DNA from: Gnetum montanum
Taxonomy: Eukaryota > Streptophyta > Gnetopsida > Gnetales > Gnetaceae
Assembly (NCBI GenBank): GCA_015680685.1
Contig: MNCI01036718.1
Location: forward strand, 708,674-772,673
Direction: 5' to 3'
Length of the DNA stretch: 64,000 nucleotides
Shown: in pieces, positions 9,950-22,540 of the stretch
Position numbering within the stretch: position 1 is the stretch's first letter
How the letters are laid out: each line of letters begins with the position of its first letter
Position numbers and translations under genes: made by a program
The notes under the pieces: model-generated
What the model saw: the letters and a program-made list of their open reading frames with translations, nothing else
Database searches by the model: none
What the model was told of the DNA's origin: nothing

Positions 9950-11920
9950 TCAAAAATTGAACAACATGTTCCTCAATGGTGTGAAGCTTGTTGGAGACAA
10001 ACAAACAGTCCCAAGTAGTGGTGGTCCTTGAGGTTCCGAGGGATCCTCACCAGCTTCATACACTGGTGGTGGTTGAGGTGGTTGTCGTTGTCTTGCTACT
10101 ACTACAACTTTAGGTGGGAGGCAGAAAGCATCCAACAGTGTTTTCATTTTCTCATTCTTACTCCTAGGATCATGCACTGTCCACACAACTTCCCTAATGT
10201 GGGTTGGAATGAGCATATCCCAAGGACACAAGATTGCTAAAAATAACTCCTTAAAATTGACAAACTAGGTAGTGAACTATTTACGTTCAATGTCAAACAC
10301 CCTAACTATGTCCTATAGCTCCTAGTAGTCATTCATTCATTTAGCTAGATTCTCAGTGATAGATCGTTGATCTCTAAATCTTCCTCTAAGAACTTCGAGT
10401 TTAGTGTTAGCAGTCTCAAGCTTTTTCTTGGTATCCTTGTGGTGCTTGAACTTAGCCTCGTATAGCAAATATGTGCTAGCCACTTATTTCTACAATTCTA
10501 AATGTGGTCATCCAGCTATCAGCATTGCCAAGTTTGCATAATGGAGATTGGCCAACTTCATATACTCTATCATTTCTTTGATTTGCAACCCCTTCAAGCT
10601 GATCTCTGCTTTGTTGTAGGCATCAATCCCATCAAGGATGGGCTACCACATCTCTCATCCTTGCTAAATTTGTTGGAGGGCTTCATTCACTTTTTCCTTT
10701 AGCATCTATATTTTTTTTTCATTAATTTTCTTTTACAAGGCAACTTGGTCCCTGTAGTGATTTTTCACTCTCTCATATTTGAGAGCTTCATTCTTCCAAG
10801 TGGTGATCTTGATGGAAAAATTTTGTTGCGAGGTGCGTACCTCCTCCATTTATAGATTGTAGTTCTCTATAGCCAATTTCCTTAGTTTAGTATTTACCCT
10901 GGCAAGCTGCTCCTACTATTGATGAATGAACTCTTGCATTTGATCTCTCTGAACATCAACATTTCACAAGTGATGATTTTGCACAATCAATGCTTCATTC
11001 TCTTGACACATCTGATTCAAGTCCTTTTCAATTAAGTGTTTTTTAGCTTCTACCATGAACTGTTTGAAGATGGCCATTACTACTTCCTCCTCAACCTTTT
11101 GAAATTGTTCTTGAAGTTGTTTGATATCTTCATCTCTTGTCACTGTCGGGCTAAGGATTTCTTGTTCTGTAAGTCATGCACAAAGTTCAACGACCTCCAT
11201 GGCCAAGCATTGATGTTGCTCTTGGGTCATTTCTAGTTGCCCCTTCAAAATGATGCATCTGCCCCTTCCATTTAGTAGCTCTGACTAGGTTACAGTGATG
11301 TTCTCCGAGAGATCAAAGATGTCTAGAGTCAATTGCTCGATTCCTACTAGTCATTCCAGCAATTGTTCATGTTGGGCTATGTTCAATTTCTTACTAACCA
11401 TGCCTATGGACATCTGCACACCTTGGAGTATAGATTCATCTAATACAGACACCACGGGTGCATTCAATGCTTCAGCTACCACTTCTGCCACTATCTCCTA
11501 CCCTTGGTGTTGCATCATCAAGATAGTTGCCTCTTCACCTACCTCCAACCTCATCGAGAAAGTGGTGGCATTCCTAGAGACTTCTAGGAATAGATGATGT
11601 GTTGCTAGTGTCACCATCACCTCTCAAGTGTTGGAATCCAACCTTGAAGGTAGCTACTTTCTTTAGGCAAAGAAAATGGGACCACCTCTCTCCATCTAGC
11701 TAACTATTCTGGCCACCTCATTAAGGTGACTCATTACTAGCTGATACACAAATGGATCTGTCCCACTCATTCCTACTTGTTGCTCTTGTTCACTCAAGAG
11801 CTATTCTCAGATTTGACATAGATGCTCAAGGACTGCGCAGGCCTCTAGTATTGTATCTTGAGTGGGTGGTGGTGGTGGCAGCTCCTCTTCTTAAGTGGTC
11901 GTTGGTGTCTTATCCTCCAT
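9950..11920 (-). pseudogene. Accessory reading frame between integrase and 3' LTR of element B
   Basis: From an ATG at 11920 (MEDKTPTTT) to a TGA at 9950 the span is 657 codons, broken by many in-frame stops. The N-terminus has an acidic then Pro-rich stretch (EEELPPPPP). The middle is rich in Glu, Lys, Gln and Leu with heptad-like spacing, suggesting coiled coil. The C-terminal part has a conserved block 'KMKTLLDAF' followed by a Gln/Pro-rich tail. The same order occurs in element D (40506-43331), so it is a real element gene rather than chance. It sits where Athila elements may carry an env-like frame, but I see no clear membrane segment and recognise no family. Confidence 0.6.
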
Positions 11921-11989
11921 GATTTTCAGCCATGAGTCCAAGGGAGCATGCCTAAGAGTGTCATTTGAATAGCGATGTCATTTGAATAG

Positions 11990-12120
11990 CGTTGTGAAAG
12001 ATGGTGTAAAATTAAAAAAAAAAATCAAAAATTAAAAATTTGTAAAATCAAAAATTTATAAAATCAAAAATGTAAAAAAAAAACAAAAAGGTAAAAAAAC
12101 TAAGAGGACATGATAATGGT
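11990..12120. other. A-rich spacer of element B
   Basis: Oligo-A tracts alternate with short ATCAAAAAT-type repeats. Element D has a similar A-rich stretch at 45140-45200, immediately before the same 'TGRCCATCTC' block. Compared with D, nearly 2 kb upstream of the accessory frame is missing here. Confidence 0.6.
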
Positions 12121-12439
12121 CAGCATGGATGGCCATCTCCCCCATGACTGAGTTGGAGGGAGGAGATCTGAAAAATAAAATGTGGTTGTCCATCTATTAA
12201 GGTAGTAGTTACACTAGCCAATCTTGGTTCTAGGAAAGGTTTGACTTGTTGGATATTGACCAACTACTTTTTATTTAGGCTATTAGATTTTTAAATTATC
12301 ATGGCTCTATAGGAAAAGGTTTGATCAATTATATAAGGTCCCTCCCACAATGTTTAGAATTTTTTCTTTTGGGGTACATGTGTGGGGTTCCAGTAAAGAA
12401 CCTTATCTCCTGGTTGAAGTTTTACTTTTCCTAATTCTA

Positions 12440-13420
12440 AGGTCATGACACTACTTGTTGAATGCCTTGTTCACCTCATTCAAGGATATGGCCACTAAGC
12501 AATTTTCATCTAACACATTCAAATTTCTCAATCTTTCCTTCTATGCTAAACTTAGGTCAAAGTTTAGATCACAAGCCGTTGAGAGTGTACAGAGCTCAGA
12601 TTGAATTGGAAGCATTGGACGTTTCTTGTACACTAACTCATAGGGAGAATATCAAATAGGAAGTTTCCAAGTTGAACGATAAGCCCAAAGAGCATCATAA
12701 AGTTTTGTACTCCAACCCTTCCTATATTTGTTAATGGTTTACATTAGTATTTTTGTAATCTCCCGGTTGGTGACCTCTACTTGACCATTGGCTTAGGGGT
12801 GGTAAGGTGTTGTTAATTTATGTTCTACCCCCAAGCATTACATTAATTTCTAAATTCGGTACCTATGAAATGAGTTCCATTATAAGAAATAGTGAACGCA
12901 ACACCCCAAGCCTATTCACAATATTTTGTTATATAAATTTGGCAATAGTGGATGATGTACAATCAGTAATAACTACGACTTCTACCCATTTTTTGTAGTA
13001 GTCAATTGCTACTATAATATATGCTTTCCCATTAAACATGGATGTGATGGGACCCATGAAGTCAATGCCCTAGATGTTAAAAGGTTCCAATAGTTAAATC
13101 CACTGTTGAGGACATTCCATGCAAGCAGTCATCCCCCCGTCATATTGCAATGTTCACAAGACTTGATGAACTGGTGGGCATCCCTAAAGATTATAGGCCA
13201 ATAGTATCCTACCATCAAGATTTTTATGGCCATGCATCTCCCTACATAGTGGCCTCTACAAGGCCCTTCATGAGCATCTTGGAGAACGCGCAGTTTATCT
13301 TTGTCAATGACACACCAACAAATCAAGCCATCAGCACACACCTTATAAAGGTGTCCATTGATTTCCATGAAGTATTTGACCCGATGAAGAAATTATTGCT
13401 TCTTCCTAAAATCCAAGTCC
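12440..13420 (-). pseudogene. Integrase of element B, decayed
   Basis: Minus strand. The N-terminal zinc-binding region (13129-13368) shows the HHCC pattern: His residues in 'DAHEGPCRGHYVG' and the Cys pair in 'SCEHCN', with 'GYYWP' between. The catalytic core follows at about 12800-13080 with a decayed 'DNGTHF' equivalent. The C-terminal part reaches about 12440. Integrase inserts the cDNA into the genome. Stops and frameshifts run throughout, and the core lacks a readable DDE triad. Confidence 0.75.
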
Positions 13421-13610
13421 TATGGCATCTCTTGAGTGAGAAGATATGTGAGGATGTCATTAAACCATATTTCTTTTTAAGCATTTGTTCACTTATTACT
13501 CTAGTAAAGAGGAGTTTGTCTGAAAATTGATCAGAGAGTAGGCTCTCCTCCTCTTTGTTATTCCATCTTAAGTAAGAAAGGTGATCAATGATCACATTCT
13601 TAGTCCCTTT

Positions 13611-13930
13611 TCAATCTACCATAGTAAGATCAAATTCTTGCAAGATCACAAGCCATCGTATAACATGAGGGCTCACCGTCGACTTATTCATAAGGAAGTG
13701 AATTGCACTATGGTTTGTATGTACAAATACCTTATAACCTAGCACATGATGTCTAAACTTTTCTAGTGCATACACCACTACCATTAATTCTTTCTCCATG
13801 CTGGTGTAATTCAATTGTGTCCCCACAATGCTTGTACTCATGCAATGGATATAATATGGATGTTTCTTATCATCTAGCTGCATGAGCACTACTCCCAAAG
13901 CATAGTTAGATGTGTTTATCATGGTATGGA
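13611..13930 (-). pseudogene. RNase H of element B
   Basis: The minus-strand Ty3/gypsy RNase H has 'SNYALGVVLMQ', 'LNYTSMEKELMVVVYALEKFRHHVLG' and 'VHTNHSAIHFLM' in order. The Glu of the KEL block and the later His are kept. The TDAS-type first catalytic Asp reads Asn (INTSN), a G>A change, so activity would be lost even without the stops. It removes the RNA strand during cDNA synthesis. It lies directly downstream of the RT in the minus sense. Confidence 0.82.
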
Positions 13931-14089
13931 ATGGTTTGGACCAATTTGGTGCTTATGGGATTGGTGTTTCTACAAGTTTCTCCTTTAATTGTTGGAATTC
14001 ATGTTCACATTTCTTGCTCCAAATTAAAGGTACATCCTGTTTTGTAAGTTCTCCCAATGGCTTTGCAATCTTAGATAAATTCTCAATAA

Positions 14090-15022
14090 AACATTGGTAG
14101 TAACCAGTGTATCCAAGGAAAGATTGGACATCTTTTATGATCCCTAGTTGGCATGTTACTCCTTAGATGACCCTTATCTTTTCTAGGTCTACCTCAATCC
14201 CTTTCTAGGAAATTCAATGCCCTAGCACAATGCCTACTTGGACCATGAGATGGCTCTTTTGCCAATTAAGCCATAGGTTTGTCTCTACACATCTCTTCAG
14301 TACTTGCTCAAGTCGGTCCATGGCTTGCTCAAATGTAGTTCTATAGGTGGAGAAATCATCCATGAAAACTCCAAAACCACTACCAATTTTTTGTTGAAAG
14401 ATACTTAGGACCAAGTGTTGAAATGTTGCAAGGGCATTGCATAGGCCAAATGGCATCTTATAGTATGCAAAAGTCCTCTAGGGACTTTTGAATGTTGTCT
14501 TATCTTGGTCTTTTGATGCAATTTGGATTTAGTTATAGCCACTATAACCATCCAAGAAACTATAATAATAATGCCCAAATATGAGAAAGGAAAATGATTC
14601 TTAAATGTTTCCATATTTAATAGCCTAAAGTCAATCCAAACCCGCCATTTCCCACCCTTATTTGATACTACTATGAGTGGGTTAACCCACTCACTATCCA
14701 CGATTGGATAGATGAACCCCACCTTGAGGAGTTTTTCTATCTCCTCCTTGACTATTTGTTTTAATTTTGGATTCAACCATCTCTGTGGCTGCCTTCTAGG
14801 CTTCATGGCTAGGTCAGTGTAGATGCGATGTTGGCATATCCTTAGATCGATTCCTATTAGCTCTAGATATGACCAAGCAAAGGCTGTTGACCATTTATTC
14901 ACCACTTTCAACAACTTTTCTTTTTGTTCAAGAGCAAGTTTGGCATTAATGATGACCAATTTAACATTCTTTAAAAATGCATACTCCATGCCATCTAGTA
15001 AATTTTTTATTTCTAAGGGCAC
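14090..15022 (-). pseudogene. Reverse transcriptase of element B
   Basis: Minus strand. The N-terminal part (14405-15022) has the lead-in 'FAWSYLELIGI', 'EEIEKLLKVGFIYPI.DSEWVNPL', 'VSNKGGKWRVWIDFRLLN'. The catalytic half (14214-14456) has 'MPFGLCNALATFQ' and the active site VFMDDFSTY, with both Asp of the xDD box kept. A frameshift near 14480-14580 separates the halves. These are the usual Ty3/gypsy RT blocks. The upstream linker joins the protease. Confidence 0.88.
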
Positions 15023-15479
15023 CTACTTGAAGTGATTAGGGATCTCCAACTCTTCCCAATAGGTATCATCATCTTCATTAGAGAGTTTGGAATGAACTTG
15101 TTCAATTTTGTCCATGCCTTTAACATATGCACATGTTAGAATCTCAGTTGGCTCCATGCATATTTTGTTGCTATCTAAATTAGCTATCAGCCATTGGGTG
15201 CCCTTTTGCTTTGTGGCTGCAATGTATAGACACCATTAAATATTAATTTCTTGTGCACACTAATTACATGCCTTAATGTATGTGCTTTTGATTGATCAAA
15301 TCTTTTGCACACAATTGCACTTGTTATCGCTATACGCGATGCATGGAATACACTTCTTCTCATCTTTTCCTAGCTCATTTTCCTTGGATATTTCTAAGGA
15401 TATGTCTCTTATACCCATTCACGTGTCAACTGTACTTAACCAAGCCCTTTCTGTGATGATGGGAAAGTCACTTTTGCAG

Positions 15480-15823
15480 TTGTCCACCTTGATTACCAAA
15501 AAATCAGTAGGATAGGACCACCCATAGACTATGGTCACAATGTCCTCTACTAATCCCAAAAGGATAGTAATCAACTAATTTACTAATTCTAAATGAATGT
15601 TGCTCTTCATAAGAGGTGGTAGGTTCTAGGCCTTGTACATATCATGGGAGATGAGGTTAACTCTATAACCAGAGTCAAGAAGAGCTTTGCATGGCTCGTG
15701 TCCAACAATCTGTAGATAGATGAGTGGACTTCCTAGATCAAATCTTCTTATAGGAAGGTTGCCAACCTTAATCCAATTAGAAATAGTATGGGTTAACATT
15801 ACAATGCAGATCCTAGGTGACAC
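15480..15823 (-). pseudogene. Aspartic protease of element B
   Basis: The minus strand carries 'LIYLQIVG' then the active site ALLDSGYRVNLIS (15626-15823), and downstream a 'WSYPTDFLVI' block and a decayed 'GRxW' block that end the protease fold. It lies between gag and RT. The frame is broken between the two halves. Confidence 0.75.
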
Positions 15824-15829
15824 TTGGTT

Positions 15830-18269
15830 TGAAGGGTACTCAAAGGTATTTGATGCAGAGGATGAGGATGTCGGAGATGTCGGAGATGGAGGATGAGCTT
15901 GTGAGGGTTGGAGAGGATTACTAGGCTAGAAGAAAGGTCATTTCCTTGATCAATTATCTAGACCACTTTGTTGAAAAACTAGTTGTGAGTGTACAACCCT
16001 TGTAGCATTTTGTTGTTGTGGCTAGGAAGGAATTTCACCCTGCATGAATGGAGCAAGAGGTAACTGAGTTGAAGGTGGAGGTGTAGGTGTAGGATGTGGA
16101 GGATGATAAGGATACAAATATGGGTTTTCCCCTCAAGTAGATGATGAATGTGTTCGATGGTACTCTAAAGGATAATAGTGATGCTAAAATGATGCATCAC
16201 TCACAAAACTTCTAGGGGATATGGACTACTGAATATAGTACCTGTATGGATCTGGTTGCCTATAAGGGAACTACTATCTTAGTAGTGGCATTCCCTACAA
16301 TTTTGGTTGATACCACTACTGGTATTGTTCGTACGATTGTGGAGGAGCTCCACTTGGGTAGTAAGCTTGTTGTTGTTGGTGAAACTATGTTGGACTACCT
16401 TGAGGGTAAGGCAATTGTCATGGAGCTTGCCTACATGCTAGGCAAGGATTCAATGCATACACTCTAGACTCTTGTAAGTGTGACACCATAGGCTATCATC
16501 CCTTTGGACGTTCATATTGACATATGTCACATTCAATTTCATCATCAAAGTCAAACTCCACAACTTCCTCTACTACAGTAGCTGTGCCTTTACCTCTTTG
16601 GTAGGCATGTTCCGCTTCTTTTCACCTCCTACAATTACAATAACTATTTAGCTCTTTGGATTCTTTGGTAATTTTTAAAGTGATTTGAAATTTTTCATCC
16701 AAAGAGTCCAATAACTTGTCAACCTTGGCCAAAATATCATAAACATATTTTTGAATGGCCAAGATATTTCTGTTCACTAATTCATCAAGTGGTGATTCCT
16801 CCTCATCACAAAATTAGACCTCTTGCTTTCTAATGGAAGGATCCCTATTATATTCTTCAGCACTTTCCCTCTTTTGTAGCTCACCTTCTTCTTTTGTTAG
16901 CTGCTCAATTAACCTTTAGATCTGATGAGCTCTCATTTTAGACAATCTTCCTTAGGCATACATCCAAGGGTTCTTCTTGTTTTTTCTCTAAGCCCATCTA
17001 TGATGTGGCAAAGTTGTTGCCTCTAAGAGTAACCATGGCCAAGGCATTAGTGTAGGAGTGAATAGTATCAGCCCATGGCAACATCCAAGGGTTCATGTGC
17101 TTCTTATTTCTAGCCTTGGATTTTCCTTCTCAGATTAGACACTTTAGAGTATATTTGATATTTGTCATTGAATAGTTCTAACATGGTACTTCATCTTCGG
17201 ATAGATTCCGGTTCTAAGGACCGATACCAACTTTCAGCTTCCTTAATGAATGTCCTTGGAAAAAGCTTGAGTTTTTGCCACTTGTTCTCTATGTTTTGTA
17301 AGGAAAAAGTGTCTTGAAAAGCTTGTAGATATGTCTTTGGATTAGAATTGTGTTCCATCTCAAATCTTGGAATATTGTTCATATCTAAGCGCTTGATCTG
17401 ACTATCCTTTATATGCTTGGTTAGGATTTTCACTACCTTTGCAATGTTGAGCATACTTTGAGTTACCAATAAAGGTTCATCATCATGATTGCATTGATGA
17501 TGCTAATGATGTTTCGGACATCCCTTTGATTTTGATGGCCTTCATGGTCATTATTATTTCATTGATGACCTTCATCAGGATTGTTTCGATAGTGACTTCC
17601 ATGAGAACTGTTAAATGAAGAGAAATGTTCAGAATTAGATGAAGAGGATGAAGACGAAGGTGGACCACCACCACCACCACAATGTTTTCCACCACTCTTA
17701 CACTTATTCTGATTAACATCCTTAGATCCCTTATTGTTGCGATGTTTACTTGAGTCCCTACTTTGGCTATTTCTCTTTCGTCATCCTAATTTATGAATAG
17801 TTGATCACAAGGTCGGGTTCACACCCTCGCCATTAGTAGCAATGGGTGAAGAATATTCATGTTAAGAACCTTCTAATGGAGGATCCTCATTGTCTTCTTA
17901 ATCTAGTAGGAATAAGGGGTTAGTGTAATGTTTCCCCTTTGTAGCTTCATGGAGTTTCTCCTGACATTTATCTCATTTACGTTGTGTTTTAGTGGGACAA
18001 TAGTTCCAAGTTTCATATCCATCCACAATGTACTCTTCTTGAAGATATGCTATGTCCAACTTCTTAAGGGTTTTAAATAACATTCCAAGCACAAACCTAT
18101 CGGGGGGCAAGACGACGTTACCCTTCATATCTCACCATCGCATTTGTTCATCCTAATGTACGATGAAGGTGAAATTTGGCACAAACTCATCTAGATGAGT
18201 GTATACCATCTTGCATTCTTGTGGGACTCATGGTTTAGTATCTTCGGGCTTGTGAGAAGAAGAATACAT
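15830..18269 (-). pseudogene. gag of element B, decayed
   Basis: It starts at an ATG (18269) with MYSSSHK. The gag core lies near 16880-17470 (for example 'YLQAFQDTFSLQNIENKWQKLKLFP' and 'EAESWYRSLEP'), which matches the element A and D gags. A decayed zinc knuckle (CDIC...) is near 16480-16550. Upstream are Ser/Gly/His-rich stretches around 17640-17700. Stops and frameshifts are frequent. Confidence 0.78.
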
Positions 18270-18406
18270 TTTGCAAAAAAATAATGAAATTTTCAATGTG
18301 CTTTTATAATTTTATGTATAGTGGGAATGATATGGACCTTTAGGTTCATACAACGATATTAGTGGTATTTACTTAGACCTAAATCACACACATTCCACAA
18401 ACAAAA

Positions 18407-18424
18407 TTCTCAACAGTGACATCA
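18407..18424 (-). other. tRNA-Asp primer binding site of element B
   Basis: The minus strand reads TGATGTCACTGTTGAGAA next to the 5' LTR. Compared with TGGCGCCGTTGCCGGGGA the differences are transitions, nearly all G>A or C>T. Confidence 0.75.
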
Positions 18425-18425
18425 A

Positions 18426-19317
18426 TGATGAGCAACAAGGATTCCCTATGCCCAACCACATGAATCACAAAGCGTTCACACATGATTTAGTCGAATTCTA
18501 TAGACTTCATCGTTTCTAGTGCACTAGCCCTCTAGGAAGTGAATCTAGCCTTAAGATCAATCATTATCTTTCCAATTACACTTGTGACATTTGTTGGTAT
18601 GGTTATGTGTAACTGAGGCATTCTATTTTTATCATTTTTTATGTTTTATAAGTTGGTGCTCAAATGTAGATAAAGTTAATATGATTAACTAATCTAAATT
18701 AATTAATTAACTAATAACTAATCCTAACATAAGTATCCATTCCCACTTTCCATACACATCCTAAACCCAAGTATCTGATACTGGGCAACCAAGCACTACG
18801 CTACTAGGTGTACCAAGCAATAACACTACTAGGATTACCAAGCAAATACGTGTTATGTTCAAAGCAGTTGTACTTATGTATTTAATCTATCTAGCTTAAT
18901 AACCTCATTAACTCAATTGCTAGAAAATATTTGTAAATTAATTGAGAACAATTAACAAATAATTGAAAACATTGAATGCATAAATATAATAGCTAATCTA
19001 TCCAAAGTGCTGCAAGGTTTATTAGAAAGCTTATCTTTATTGTTGCACAAACTGTCATGCTTAGGTATAAAAATGCTTAAATAAAGATTCATACACTCAA
19101 TGACTCCTGCCACGAGCACTTAGGGAAAAGATTCTATCTTTTGAATGGAAATAAATGCAAGAGCTTCGCTACTACTAAAATCTAGATTGCCATAAATGCG
19201 GTTGGTAGGTGCGTATTTATAGGTGACAAACAAACACTATGTCAATGGGGCCTCATTGACACAGTCGACTACATTGACAAGACCTCATCAACGCAGCCAA
19301 CCAAAGATGACTCATCA
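18426..19317 (-). repeat. Element B 5' LTR
   Basis: About 892 bp, partner of 8808-9753. The TATA box is at 19214-19221 on the minus strand. Confidence 0.92.
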
Positions 19318-20605
19318 ATTATCTTTCATGTTTCCCTTCAGATTAAGGGATTCCACTTTTTAAAAGAAATATGTAAAAATTGGCAAACAATTTCTCATTT
19401 TCTTAAATGGTGTCTTCAATGAGTAAACTCATATTTGTTTCATTCTCATTCACTTTTGTGTTCTTCTGCAACATCTCATATTTTTCAAGATTTTAATCAT
19501 CTACCAATGAGCATGTTGAAAAATATTCATCTTTGAAACTAGGAATATCTCATTCATTAAGATGGTATTATGCAAACAAATAACATTACCAAATAGATGC
19601 CTTCATTACACAATTATCAATCTTTTTTGCATGCTATTCTTTCTCTCATTAGTAAACAAGTTAAGGTTCTAGTAGCATCTGAATGGAAGCTTTAAGATAA
19701 TTGAATAAGGGTTGATGGATATCATTTCTTAGACTTCTTAGTTTCTAAACTTGTTAATAAAATTCTTCCAACACAACATCATTTTCTTTAGTTGAACAAA
19801 AAATTGATTACTACTTTTAGTATTAAGCAGTGGAGGACTATTTGTAAAAAACTTTGGAGAGCTAGGTCACAATAAAAAATAAAGATTTTTATTTTTTCTA
19901 TACTGAACAATACTCTTCCTAGGGGGTAAGACTCCAATCTAAAACTTTAATATACCTATTTTGGGATTGTAACAAAGTTAAGCCTTTTATAGTGTTTGTC
20001 TTTAGACTTTATTTTTAAGATAAGATTATCTACACTTTAATATATTTCTATAGCCATTAATAACCCATATCAGGCTTTTTGCATTCCTAAATTTTTATTT
20101 TAAATATGAAAAAAAATGACTATCTATTTAAAGGTCAAGTAGTTTCTCTTTGCATACAAGCTATTTTATTTTCTTTTCATCATTCTCTTCTTCTTGACAT
20201 GCATGCAGAGGACAAAAATAGTGCAACTCAATTTAAACTACTTAGGTTATTACAAATGATTGAAAATTGGTATATCCAAGAAGTGTAAGGTCATTGTGCT
20301 TTGTAGAATTTTTAGTTTGTAGCTCTTCCTTTCTTATCTTATTTTGTCATATGTGTCCTATAAAAATGTTATTTGCACTAGCATGATGATGTTGCAATGG
20401 CTCTCCCTCTTTTTTATGCATAATGCTTCAAATAATTCCCAAGGTGGAAGCTTCCTCTTGGATTGTCTCCACCTTTGGTATAAACCTAATCTTATTTTGG
20501 TTCATTCATTTAGTTATTTTAGAAAGCTTTGTTTCTAATCTTTATAATTGTACTCTATGAAACTTCTTTTTACTAATTAAAGAAATTTAACGTCAACACA
20601 AAAAA
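19318..20605 (+). pseudogene. L1-type LINE, segment 3 of 3, with 3' end
   Basis: The plus-strand LINE resumes after element B. The C-terminal part of ORF2 is recognisable: a 'FLDFLVSKLVNKILPTQ' region, a 'WR...KLWRARS' block with the 'LPRG' type motif after it, then a 'FYHCLW'-like zinc-region remnant near 19950-20010. The end of the protein is around 20340-20540 (LFFMHNASNNSQGG). A short A-run at 20590-20606 is a reasonable 3' tail. Without elements A and B the LINE fragment is about 2.6 kb. Many stops and frameshifts are present. Confidence 0.7.
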
Positions 20606-21310
20606 ATAGAGGCCACTAAAGAAAAAATTCGTAATCTACTATGAATAAGAACAATATCTTTGATGGATTTGATGCTTTTGGATTTTACGAAAAATGCTTA
20701 TTCTTGAAGGAATCAAAGAGATTTAGGTTGAATTCCATCTTCAATACTTTAAAAACTCTAAAAACATTAGTGCATTTGTTTTTTGATTAATCTAAAAGCT
20801 ATTCTAACTTGTTACAGAAGAAAACTAATCTCAGTATAATCAAAGAGATTTGAGTTAATTCAATTTTAATTCTTTAAAAACTCTACTTAAAATATCTTCT
20901 TTATAAAAGCTTGAAATGCCTTTTAATATGGCTGGAAAATTGATGTAATTCTGAATCTTTGATAAAAGGAATATTATTTAATATTTTTAAAAGAAAATGA
21001 ATAGATTTAAGCATTAAACCATCATTATTATCTTAGCCTTATCTCGAATATGAGTTCTTTTACACCATTAAGGGTTAAAGTAATAGTGATGCAAAATATT
21101 TCATTGTATTTCACATCTATTTATTACTATTTCAAATCCTTTTGCTTGTAACACATAAAGTTGTATACTTAAGTATATATCCAAAATGGAAAAAGCTTTT
21201 TTTTTTTTCTTTTTATGTTGTTTTTAGTGTTTTCTTAATAGACTATTCTTTTGCTTATTATCAATATTATTTTTAGGGTCTAACAATCCTATTAAGAATC
21301 AAATAATGAT
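20606..21310. other. AT-rich intergenic stretch with a short internal repeat
   Basis: No gene seen. An 'AATCAAAGAGATTT' block followed by 'CTTTAAAAACTCTA' occurs twice (20717-20760 and 20838-20885, about 120 bp apart). The stretch 20905-20970 is similar to 24960-25045. Confidence 0.5.
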
Positions 21311-21439
21311 TTCCAATAATAGGTGGCTCAAATGGTTAGCTTAATTACACTTGAGGCATCATTATATTCCTATATAATTCTTCTAGTGCAAAGCATTAAC
21401 ACCCACATATTAAATCTATTTCTTTATGCAAGCAAACCA

Positions 21440-22070
21440 AGCATGCTTCACTCCACCCATTTGTTCTTCTTACAAGAGCATTCTCTAGACTTCTTAGGTT
21501 GTAAACAATTTCCTTAATCTTCTCATCGATGGATGCTACTTACAAACTTTCCGTAATAACAAAGTTGTTGATTTAATCTTTTCAAGTTATCTCCAACATA
21601 CACATTATCATACACTTCTCTACCACATACATGCATTAAGTTTCATGCTTTTCGATAGGTCCATACTCCACAACATAAAGAATCATAGGTCTAGTAGCTC
21701 TTCTATAGAACTCAACTAGCCAAGATTCATTTATAACAATGCATATAACTAGCTTTACATCATTTCTTTCATCCTACTTTAATTTTATTTATCACATCAT
21801 TATTAATCTCATCATCCACTAGAATAAGAGATCCTAAATATTTAAATTACTTACATCAAAAAACTTCTTGATTTTGGATTTTAGTATCTTCATTACACGC
21901 TTTTCTACTAAAAGTGTACTTCATGTATTCTATTTTATTTCTACTGATCCTAAACCCCTTTAATTCTAGGATTTTTTTCACAAAGTATCTATTTCTATAG
22001 CAAAGAGTTTTTTATATTAAAAACATATCATCTGCAAAGATCATATACCAAGGAATAGCAATTTTTCAAT
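21440..22070 (-). pseudogene. RTE-type LINE fragment, copy 1
   Basis: The minus strand carries the downstream part of an RTE-clade reverse transcriptase. 'LELKGFRISRNKIEYM' (about 21900-21970) corresponds to the family block around 'SRTKTEYM'. It is followed by a decayed 'FKYLGSLI' block, 'DEINNDV..KIKVGW', and the plant RTE segment covering the 'RPAMLYG' block (about 21660-21700). The 5' part and true 3' end are missing. It is non-functional. Confidence 0.7.
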
Positions 22071-22350
22071 TGATTCTTGTTTCAGTTTGTCTTCATGAAT
22101 ATTGTAAATCAATAGAGCCTCTATATCTTGTTAATTTTTTCACCACTGNCCACTTTTTGGTTTATCTTCTTTAGTATTAGTGAGCATTGGTTAAGTGTGA
22201 CTTGAATGAAAAAAATTCTGTTTAGCAAATAATGTTATTGAAGGAAGGCTAGGTGGGCATCTTAGCCTTGAGGATGTTAAAGTGTCTAAAATCTATTTGA
22301 AAATAGCTAAAGAAATGACATAAAATTTTATCAAAATAGGCAAGCTCTAT
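22071..22350. other. AT-rich stretch, no gene seen; one ambiguous base
   Basis: No feature is recognised. Position 22149 is a single N. Confidence 0.6.
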
Positions 22351-22540
22351 TCATCATCTTCATCATCATCCTAGTCTTGTCCCAACAAAATGAGGTTAGC
22401 TACATGAGTTCTTTTTAACTTTTTTCCTTTATGAAGAGATAAATCTTTATTTATTTGTAATTTCTTCAAATTATCTTTAATTATTTTTTACAATGTCATT
22501 TTTTGTCTTCCCTTGGTGGCTTTCCTAGAATAGTTATGCA
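22351..22540 (-). pseudogene. RTE-type LINE copy 2, C-terminus and 3' tail
   Basis: The minus strand gives the end of an RTE protein and the typical plant RTE 3' terminus: a block like GTAGC.AACC.CATTT.GTTGGGACAAG followed by a GAT-rich tail (22351-22372). The piece continues to the right at 24042, beyond a probable solo LTR. Confidence 0.7.

Larger units (their letters stand above)
8808..19317 (-). mobile_element. Element B: full-length Athila-like Ty3/gypsy element
   Basis: This is a complete minus-strand element of 10.5 kb. LTRs 8808-9753 and 18426-19317 start TGATGAGCAACAAGG and end CTCATCA. The flanks are GTTAT (8803-8807) and ATTAT (19318-19322), a target duplication with one transition. 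In the minus sense the order is 5' LTR, tRNA-Asp primer site, gag, protease, reverse transcriptase, RNase H, integrase, A-rich spacer, accessory reading frame, polypurine tract and 3' LTR. The protein order RT-RNaseH-INT and the primer place it in Ty3/gypsy near Athila. All frames are broken. Confidence 0.92.
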
